Source: Pleurodeles waltl
Lineage: Eukaryota; Chordata; Amphibia; Caudata; Salamandridae
DNA length: 64,000 nucleotides
NCBI RefSeq assembly: GCF_031143425.1
Contig: NC_090448.1
Location: forward strand, 332,084,177 to 332,148,176
Direction of reading: 5' to 3'
How positions within the stretch are numbered: the first letter of the stretch is position 1; each line of letters opens with the position of its first letter. The notes under the pieces were generated by a model. That model did no database searches and was not told the DNA's origin. It saw only the letters and a program-made list of their open reading frames with translations. The position numbers and the translations under genes are program-made. Below are positions 57,678 through 64,000 of this stretch, piece by piece.

Positions 57678-58172
57678 TGTCACTTCCAGACCGAGTTCAC
57701 AGCAGCACTTGCAGTATAGGTCCTCTCCTGTGGATGATCAGGTCTCGAGTGATTAAGCAGATAGAAAATGGTGGTCACGCCCGCGGCGGTGCGTACCGCG
57801 GCGGTGCGTACCGCGACCGCCGGCGCACTACGTCATTGGCTCCTGAAACCCATAGGCTTCAATGTTATCCAATGCGGCTCCGTATAGCGGTCTTCGACCG
57901 CCTACCGCCACGGTGTGCTCCGCCAGCGCAGTGACCTTACATCCCATTGTCCCACTTCACAGGTCAGGCAGCCGCCATTTCAAGGGCCCACATGGCATAA
58001 TCTCTACTGCGACACACAGGCCTAGGCCTGGCATTGCCACACATACACGCCTTTCAATACCTAGATAACCGTGTGCCATGCAAGCAGTGGTGAACGTACC
58101 AGTGATTATCTTGACTCTGTGCTCCATGTTGTCCTTCCTAGGCACCGTCCACTGGGATTTGCGAGGAGAAGG
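57678..58172. promoter_or_regulatory. Divergent promoter region between MybB and nuclease, copy 3
   Basis: The 495-bp interval is shared by the two outward-facing genes and conserved with copy 2. It has GCGGTC-TTC-GACCGC (57887-57901), a doubled CGCGGCGGTGCGTACC (57785-57816) that can itself pair as GCGGT-GCGT-ACCGC, and the block AGAAAATGGTGGTCACGCCC near the MybB side. No TATA box is evident. Element-encoded Myb-like proteins could bind the palindromes and link transcription to transposition, but this is inference. Confidence 0.65.
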
Positions 58173-59177
58173 ATGAATCCTCGCGTGTACCGACCGCTGG
58201 TGGACCTGTCGACAATGGAAGAACGCCATATCATACTACGATACCGACTTGACCGTGCCACCATCCATGAACTGTGTGCCCAGCTGGAGCCAGCCCTGAT
58301 GTCCCCCATCCGTCAACCCACAGGAATTCCCCCTCTGGTGCAGGTGCTGTCAGTCCTCCATTTTCTTGCAAGTGGCTCATTCCAGACAACAGTGGCCATG
58401 TCATCTGGAATGTCTCAGCCAATGTTTTCTAAGGTTTTGTCTAGAGTGTTGTCTGCCCTGACGAAACACATGCGGAGTTACATTATATTCCCAGAGGAGG
58501 TTGATTTGCCCACTGTGAAGGGTGATTTTTATGCCCTTGGACATATTCCCAACATAATTGGTGCCATTGATGGGACCCATGTAGCCTTAGTCCCCCCAAA
58601 AGACGATGAGCAGGTGTACAGAAACAGGAAGAGTTACCATTCTATGAACGTCCAGGTGGTCTGTTTGGCTGACCAGTACATCTCCCATGTGAATGCCAAG
58701 TTCCCTGGGTCAGTGCATGACGCGTATGTGATGCATAATAGCAGCATCCCTTTTGTGATGGAACAGCTACAGAGACAACGTGTGTGGCTAATAGGTGACT
58801 CTGGTTACCCCAACCTGCCTTGGCGATTGACCCCAGTGAGGAATCCCCGGACCAGGGCTGAGGAACGGTACAATGAGGCCCATGGGCGAACTAGGAGGGT
58901 CATTGAAAGAACCTTTGGCCTCCTGAAGGCCAGGTTTAGGTGTCTGCATATGACAGGGGGATCCCTGATGTACTCACCAAAGAAGGTGTGCCAGATCATC
59001 GTGGCCTGCTGTATGCTTCACAATCTGGCATTGCGACGTCAGGTGCCTTTCCTGCAGGAGGATGGTCCAGATGGTGGTGTTGAAGCAGCTGTAGAGCCTG
59101 TGGAGAGTGAAGAGGAGGAAGACTCAGAGGACGACCCAGACAACAGGGACAGAGTTATCCAACAGTATTTTCAGTAG
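58173..59177 (+). CDS. HARBI1-type DDE nuclease (Harbinger transposase), intact 334 aa, copy 3
   Basis: The frame is open without interruption. I prefer the ATG at 58173 (MNPRVYRPLVDL) because copies 1 and 2 start within five codons of this point; the frame also runs upstream to an ATG at 58071, which would add 34 residues of non-conserved sequence. An N-terminal helical region precedes a helix-turn-helix-like stretch (VATMSSGMSQPMF equivalent, residues 73-85). The DDE nuclease domain shows D133 in GAIDGTH, D183 in SVHDAYVM, D209 in WLIGDSGYP and E245 in RRVIERTFGLLK, the pattern of the HARBI1/PIF superfamily. An acidic C-terminus (EEEEDSEDD) ends with RVIQQYFQ. By family, it excises and inserts the element with 3-bp target duplication and needs a Myb-like partner for nuclear import. 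It converges with MybA. Confidence 0.93.
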   Translation: MNPRVYRPLVDLSTMEERHIILRYRLDRATIHELCAQLEPALMSPIRQPTGIPPLVQVLSVLHFLASGSFQTTVAMSSGMSQPMFSKVLSRVLSALTKHMRSYIIFPEEVDLPTVKGDFYALGHIPNIIGAIDGTHVALVPPKDDEQVYRNRKSYHSMNVQVVCLADQYISHVNAKFPGSVHDAYVMHNSSIPFVMEQLQRQRVWLIGDSGYPNLPWRLTPVRNPRTRAEERYNEAHGRTRRVIERTFGLLKARFRCLHMTGGSLMYSPKKVCQIIVACCMLHNLALRRQVPFLQEDGPDGGVEAAVEPVESEEEEDSEDDPDNRDRVIQQYFQ

Positions 59178-59465
59178 CACACAGGTAAGAATCACACACG
59201 CCATTTTAATTTTCCTGACTGCCTCGTTTTTCTCAACTTTGTCTATGACCCCCCAGTTATTTGAAACTGATGTTTGATTCTCCCTTCCCTTTTCAGTGCT
59301 GTATGACCCACTGCGTGACTTCTGCTTGGTTAGCCCATGGACTAATGCTTATTGATCTCGGTATGTGTTCAGCACAAAGTTTACAGAACATAATTGATCG
59401 GTAATGTGTTTTATATTTGTAAATAATACAGCCTGACTCCAGCATGATTTCAGTGCATTGAGTGA

Positions 59466-59471
59466 TTTATT
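59466..59471 (-). terminator. MybA polyadenylation signal, copy 3
   Basis: TTTATT on the plus strand is AATAAA antisense, about 215 bp after the MybA stop. The signal of copy 2 lies at the equivalent place. Confidence 0.55.
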
Positions 59472-59684
59472 TTTGGTGCTAGATAATGGTACATGATATA
59501 AACACGGTGATGGGTGGGGGTGGAGTAATGGCCATGGCAGAGTCCAGTTCTCAGTCTCACAGGTGCATTGTCCATATGCCTGTGGAAGGATGGAGCAGGG
59601 GCAGTTCAAGGTTGGACAGGGTGGCAATGTGGGACAGTGGGATGACTTCAGGGGGTATCTCATGCTGGCGGGGGTCTTGACATC

Positions 59685-61150
59685 CTACTCTGTCGATTTT
59701 TTTGATCTCAGGCTCCTCTTGCAGGGTGGTTGTTCTTCAGCAGGAGGTGGGGTTCTGGTGGCCTGTCGTTGTGGTGGGGCCTCCTGTTCACTAGCGCCGG
59801 CGGAGGTGGTAGGCTGTTCCTGGTCCGGGCTAGTGACAGGGGCCCTGTGTGGTGCCACATGGTCCCGCAACGTGTCTTCTATCCGGTGGAGGGCCTGGAC
59901 TAGGCTCCCCATGGCGGTAGAGATGTTGGTGAGATGATTGTTGAACCCCATGTAGCGTTCCTCCTGCTGTGCCTGGATCTCCTGGAATCTGGCCAGTACC
60001 GTCGCCATCGTCTCTTGTGAGCGGTGGTAGGCTGCCATGATGGTGGTGAGGGCCTCTTGGAGAGTCGGTTCCCTGGGCCTCTCCTCCCCCCCGTCGCACA
60101 GCAGCCCTCCGAGTTGCCCTGTTTCCCCCGGACTCTGTCCCCTACCACTGCCCCCAGGTTCCTGTTGTTTTTGGGGTGGTGGGTTAGCCTGGGGGCCCTG
60201 TAGTTGGAGACACACCGCTGATTGACCTGTCCTAGAGACAGAGCCATGGGCCCGCTGGGTGGAAGCTGTGCTGTTGTTCCCAGAGGGGGTTGGGTCTGCT
60301 GTGGCCTGTGTGTGGGGAACCGACTGTCCAGAGGTCCCCGATGGTCCGGGCTGGTCGTCAGGTTCCAGGTCGACAGAGCTGCTGTCATCACTGGGTGCCT
60401 CTTCCGGGGGGGGGATGGACATTTCTGGACCCTCCTGGCCGGTGTGTTGGCGTTCGGGTCCTGCATGGGGTAAGAGAGTATGGTTATTGTTTCTGTGTGT
60501 GCTATTGTGTGCGATTTATGGGTGCCCTTGTCCCCCAGTGCTGTCATTCCCTTTGGGGAGGTGTTGTGGGGGTGTTGGGGGGGGGGGTATGTGAAGTGGT
60601 CATGCTTAGGTGATGGGTGTCCATAGTTTGTGGTGGCATGCAGGGGTTGGTGTTGGGTGGGTTGTGCTGGGGAGACATTCTCAGGGAGGATGTGTGATGG
60701 GGGGTTGGGGGTGAGGGTGGTGGTGGGGGTTGGCATGCTGGGGGGGGTGAAGTAGTTGAGATTGTACTTACCAGAGTCCATTCCTCCGTGTACTCCAGCG
60801 AGGCCATCAGGATGCAGGATGTTTAGTACCTCTTGCTCCCATGCTGTGAATTCGGGTGGTGTGGGTGGGGGTCCCCCGCCAGTCTTCTGCACTGCGATGT
60901 TGTGTCGCGAGACCATCGAGCGCACCTTTCCCCGTAAGTCGTTCCAACGTTTGCGGATGTCCTCTCGATTTCTGGGATGCTGTCCCACCGCGTTTACCCT
61001 GTCCACGATCCGCTGCCATAGCTCCGCCTTCCTGGCTATAGTGGTGTGCTGCACCTGTGAGCCGAAGAGCTGGGGTTCGACTCTTATGATCTCCTCCACC
61101 ATGACCCGGAGTTCTTGGTCCGAAAAGCGTGGGTGCCTTTGGGGTGCCAT
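59685..61150 (-). CDS. MybA: SANT/Myb-like DNA-binding protein, two exons, 384 aa, Harbinger copy 3
   Basis: Exon 1 is 60772-61150 (379 nt, the same length as in copy 2), with a GTAAGT donor. Exon 2 is 59685-60460, after CATGCAG. The phase-1 junction forms a Gly codon and keeps the frame open. Residues about 6-85 are the SANT/Myb-like domain with W45, W69 and KRWNDLRGKVRSMV. FTAWEQEVLNILHPDGL follows before the splice site. Exon 2 encodes acidic Ser-rich PPPEEAPSDDSSSVDLEPDD, a Gln/Pro/Gly-rich middle, and a helical segment (EPTLQEALTTIMAAYHRSQE to about ALHRIEDTLRDHV) that is a plausible coiled coil, and ends KRSLRSKKSTE, a likely nuclear localisation signal. By family it should bring the nuclease to the element ends. 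It converges with the nuclease gene. Confidence 0.87.
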
Positions 61151-61439
61151 GGGGTGGTGTGGATGAGGTGTGGGGTGGTGGATATGGTGAAGAGTGTGTT
61201 GGTGTGTGGTGCTTTGTGCTTCTATGTGGTGTGTGTGATGGTGTAGTGTGCCTCTGTGTGATGTAGCTCTCTATTCTGTGATGTGTCTCTCTCTCCTTCG
61301 TCTCTGATCTTCGGTCGTAGGGGTTTGTGGGTGATGTGGGTGTGTGTTTTTTAGTTGGTTGGATGTGTGGGAGTGTTGTTTGTATGTGTGTCAGGTGTGT
61401 GTATTTCAAATTGTCCAATGTGGCTGTGTTTTGGAGCTG

Positions 61440-61742
61440 TGTGTGTATTTTGACCACGGCGGTGTGTCCCGCCAATGGAATACCGCGGTTGAAAGACCGC
61501 CGCGTGGATTCGTGGGTCAGAATGGCATGGGCGTGTTTGTGTTGGCGTGACGGTGGAGGTTTGGTCATCTCCAGTTTTCCGCGGCCCGCTGATGTGGCGG
61601 CCTCCCTTGGATGTCGGGATTTTGGCGGTTCTGCCGTTGTGGGTCAGAATGACCGTGGCGGTTTACCGCGGCCGCGGTGGTAGAATGGCGGACTTCTGAC
61701 CGGCGGTAAGGGCCTTTTACCGCCGAGGTCAGAATGACCCCC
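61440..61742. promoter_or_regulatory. Right subterminal region rich in GGCGGT/ACCGCC
   Basis: Dense GCGGT/ACCGC motifs, including GCGGTTGAAAGACCGCCGCG (61489-61508). The reverse of this block is also present inside the left end of copy 2 (26060-26080), so it is conserved between copies and probably recognised by an element protein. Confidence 0.5.
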
Positions 61743-61745
61743 AAT

Positions 61746-62250
61746 GTGTTTTGTTATTCCGACGGCTGGGGTGATATAATGACTCTAATCACCCTCTTGT
61801 GCATTCCTCCTCGTCCTAGCAGTCATCCTCAGCTAAATCTTTTTCCTCCTGCTGTTGGTCTGTAGGTAGAGCAGGGATTGCCAGTTACACGATAAAAGGG
61901 ATGGTGGTTGTGGTGGAGGGAGTGAGAGCAGTAGCAATTATACACTGTAATTTGATCAGATCTACACAGACATGTAAACAGGATGGTTCTGATAGCAAGG
62001 GCTGTAGTGGATGGCATCATAATCTTCACCATACATCAACCTACGGTAATAGCTGTACTGGTTCTCAGCTTCTTGAAAGTAGGGACTGTGGCTTCCCCAA
62101 GACTTGTCATCTTTATCCTGCACCACAACTTGCTTGGGATATTGGTCGCTGGCACACATTTTGACAATGCACTGGCTATGGCTGCAGGCTGGCCCACAAG
62201 GATCTAATTTGAGGCACTGGTAACTATGATCCTATGACACAATAATTAAA
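61746..62250 (-). pseudogene. DIRS-like gag remnant, right flank of Harbinger copy 3
   Basis: The antisense frame at 61962-62159 reads QYPKQVVVQDKDDKSWG and YRRLMYGEDYDAIHYSPC, and is open for 65 codons. By position it continues the fragment left of 52550. A gag role is a guess from that position. Confidence 0.35.
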
Positions 62251-62372
62251 ATCCTTAAATTGCGACCTGCTGGAATCCAAATGTGCTTCTAAATTGCTTT
62301 ACATTACTACTTAACCTACACAAACTAACCAGACAACAAACAAAGATTAAAACTGTCACAGAAAAACACACA

Positions 62373-62848
62373 GGGCCACATTGTGGGTTTGGCGGGCAGC
62401 AGAGGCCGCCCGCAAAACTCATACCGCCACTAGACTGCCATTGCGGTCTAAACCATGCCAGCCCTATTTTGAGTTTCCTGCTGGGTCGGCGGGCAGAAAC
62501 AGTGTTTCTGTCCACCGGCCCAACGGGAAACTGGACTGCAATGTGGCGGTGCACGACAGGGCTGTGCCTTGGGCCCCTGCACTGCATGAGCAGTACAGGG
62601 GCCCCCGTCGCCCCCATTCCGCCAGCCTTTCCATGGCGGTGAAAGGCTGGCAGTATAGGGACTCATAATCCCCAGGGTGGCACTACCCTAGTGGGTTACA
62701 ACTGCTGGAACTGCCAGGCTGACTACTGGTGGCAACCTGGTGGTGTTGGCGGTAGGACTGTGGCAGCTCTGCCACAGTCATAATGTGGCGGTCTGACTGC
62801 CACTGTGGGTCTGGCAGTCTGAAGACCGCCAGACTCATAATGAGGCCC
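62373..62848. mobile_element. Non-autonomous Harbinger-type MITE, 476 bp
   Basis: The left end GGGCCACATTGTGGGTTTGG and the reverse complement of the right end, GGGCCTCATTATGAGTCTGG, match at 16 of 20 bases and continue into GCGGGC/CGGTC. These are the same type of termini as Harbinger copy 1. The flanks ACA (62370-62372) and ATA (62849-62851) fit a 3-bp duplication with one change. The interior has GGCGGT-type motifs and no gene. Confidence 0.75.
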
Positions 62849-63925
62849 ATAGTCAGAGAAAGGAAGCCCCTAAGCTAGACACTTTAGATGCTACAGACAA
62901 CATGTTTCCTGAATCCTTCTGTGGTTCTGCTCTTCATATAACAGCTCCTGAGATCACTGACAAGGTCAAATTCATTTAAACTCTGAGACCTCAAGATGAT
63001 TATTGTTTACAGACATCCTTTTTTTACTATTTCCCTAAACATCCTATACCTGTTATGCCTTCTCATCTTACTTAATTAAGCCTCTCCAATCTGAAACTGC
63101 TCCGCATGTTGGTTTCTCATCAATGTAACATATCTCATATCCTTTATGTTTTGCCCACCATTGAGTTCTCTGGCACCCTTCTGAACTTCACCCTCAATAT
63201 AAAGGCCAAAAAACAAATATATAAGTTTGTTTCCCAAGGAACTCACAACAGCTTGATGCTATTGGAGTTAAGGCAACAGTAAAGGTACCACTATCTGAAT
63301 TTTTGATAGGTCAGTACCAAACAAAACCTTTTACAGACATGACCATGACCCACAGTTAGTGATTCCTTTAGCCTCAACCTCAGTGTTACTATGCCATAAA
63401 AAAGTGAAATTTAGAAAAATTGTAATTACAGTGTTAATCGGAGTTAGACATTGTGGTACAGAAGCAATGTCACGCCATTTTTTCATTTAAATGTTCACAC
63501 TTTTAATTAATCATACCAACATCTTTCAAGCTCCACCCCTCCTCTCAAAACTGGAGCAAATCTTCTGCCATTTCAAAAAATATATACGCAATTTCCCCCC
63601 TCCCACAATATCTGCTGCTCCTGTTTATTCAGGACAAAGTAGTTCTTTGGCTGCAGAACTTGTCCATGCACAATGCCACATTTCAACTTGGACAGCATGG
63701 CTGATGGTGCATATTGCACAGTGATTCACCGATCTGCAGACTAGCCCAGAAGACAAGTAAATATTTTCAGAGTGAAAAGTACTATGCGAGAGAGGGAGAG
63801 TGAACACGAAACTGAGACTTATAAAAGTATCAGACTGGACAAGTCTCTAAACACTTGGGAGGAGCAGAGAGGAATCTTCTGTTTGCATTTCCAAGGCATA
63901 ATTCTGTTTTAAAAAGTAATTTTCT
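62849..63925. other. Unassigned sequence
   Basis: AT-rich. I see no gene or recognisable element, apart from short open frames at 63491-63724 without motifs. Confidence 0.4.
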
Positions 63926-64000
63926 CAGGCCCATATTTATACTTTTTTAGCGCCGCATTTGCGCTGCTTTTTGACGCAAAAACGGTGCAAACTTACAAAA
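63926..64000. mobile_element. Start of a palindromic MITE, cut by window end
   Basis: Begins CAGGCCCATATTTATACTTT and continues with self-complementary TTTGCGCTGC and TTTTTGACGCAAAAA segments. This looks like the 5' part of an abundant newt-type MITE with GGCCCATATTTATAC ends. Its right side lies outside the window. Confidence 0.45.

Larger units (their letters stand above)
52553..61742 (+). mobile_element. Harbinger copy 3: three-gene element with all frames open, 9.2 kb
   Basis: The ends GGGGGTGATTCTAACC (52553) and GGTCAGAATGACCCCC (61742) are inverted, with a few mismatches, and AAT flanks both (52550-52552, 61743-61745). Inside are three minisatellite arrays (53.45-55.08 kb), MybB antisense (55193-57677), a divergent promoter, the nuclease sense (58173-59177) and MybA antisense (59685-61150). 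Each gene keeps an open frame with canonical splice sites. Classical PIF/Harbinger elements carry one nuclease and one Myb-like gene in 3-6 kb. This element has an additional Myb-like gene and is much longer. It is the best candidate autonomous element in the window. Confidence 0.92.

Noticed and set aside
58071..58172. Upstream ATG at 58071 as the nuclease start
   Set aside because: The additional 34 residues are not conserved in copies 1 or 2, which begin near MRRW/MNRRW. A CTTCCTAG acceptor-like sequence just upstream of the conserved start also suggests that this stretch is non-coding.
60807..61568. 253-codon antisense frame overlapping MybA exon 1
   Set aside because: MybA exon 1 in the other frame is conserved in protein sequence and splice site between copies. 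This one is its shadow.
1..64000. tRNA, rRNA or other structured RNA genes
   Set aside because: I scanned for tRNA-like A and B boxes and long rRNA-like sequence and found none that I can support by eye.

Overview
This is vertebrate genomic DNA built almost entirely of transposable elements. I found no convincing complete host gene. The mix points to a large-genome salamander, most likely a newt: several degraded L1-type LINEs, DIRS-type tyrosine-recombinase retrotransposons with inverted termini, CR1-like fragments, hAT and Tc1 DNA elements, and three very large PIF/Harbinger elements. That assignment is an inference from repeat content and has not been tested by search.

Layout. 1-1040: 3' end of a LINE. 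1550-3112: a complete DD37E Tc1/mariner element with perfect outer terminal repeats and an uninterrupted 338-aa transposase. 3331-3828: a fold-back inverted repeat. 4989-5155: a small hAT-type MITE. About 5.5-22.3 kb: one antisense L1 broken up by a solo LTR (7832-8547), Harbinger copy 1 (8785-16394) and a composite block holding a CR1-like fragment and a hairpin-rich repeat (about 17.8-21.56 kb). 23.3-24.6 kb: another antisense L1 fragment, followed by a MITE-like element. About 25.64-44.67 kb: a short antisense DIRS (DIRS-A) whose two inverted ends are now 19 kb apart, because Harbinger copy 2 (25827-34417) entered one end and an L1 (37652-44397) entered the other. 44.67-48.48 kb: a second DIRS (DIRS-B). 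About 52-62.2 kb: a third DIRS-like fragment split by Harbinger copy 3 (52553-61742). 62373-62848: a non-autonomous Harbinger-type MITE. The window ends at the edge of another MITE.

The main interest is the Harbinger family. All three copies share one plan, although copy 2 is inverted. Reading from one terminus: minisatellite arrays; a three-exon gene for a SANT/Myb-like protein with a very long Ser/Thr/Pro-rich tail (MybB); a short divergent promoter; the HARBI1-type DDE nuclease; and, converging on it, a two-exon gene for a second SANT/Myb-like protein with a helical tail (MybA). Copy 3 keeps all three reading frames open across plausible splice sites (384, 334 and 630 aa), has matching ends and a 3-bp target duplication, and so is a candidate autonomous element. 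Copy 2 has open MybA, but one early stop in the nuclease and a broken MybB. Copy 1 is an older pseudogene copy that lacks the shared promoter but has a 99-bp intron-like insert in its nuclease.
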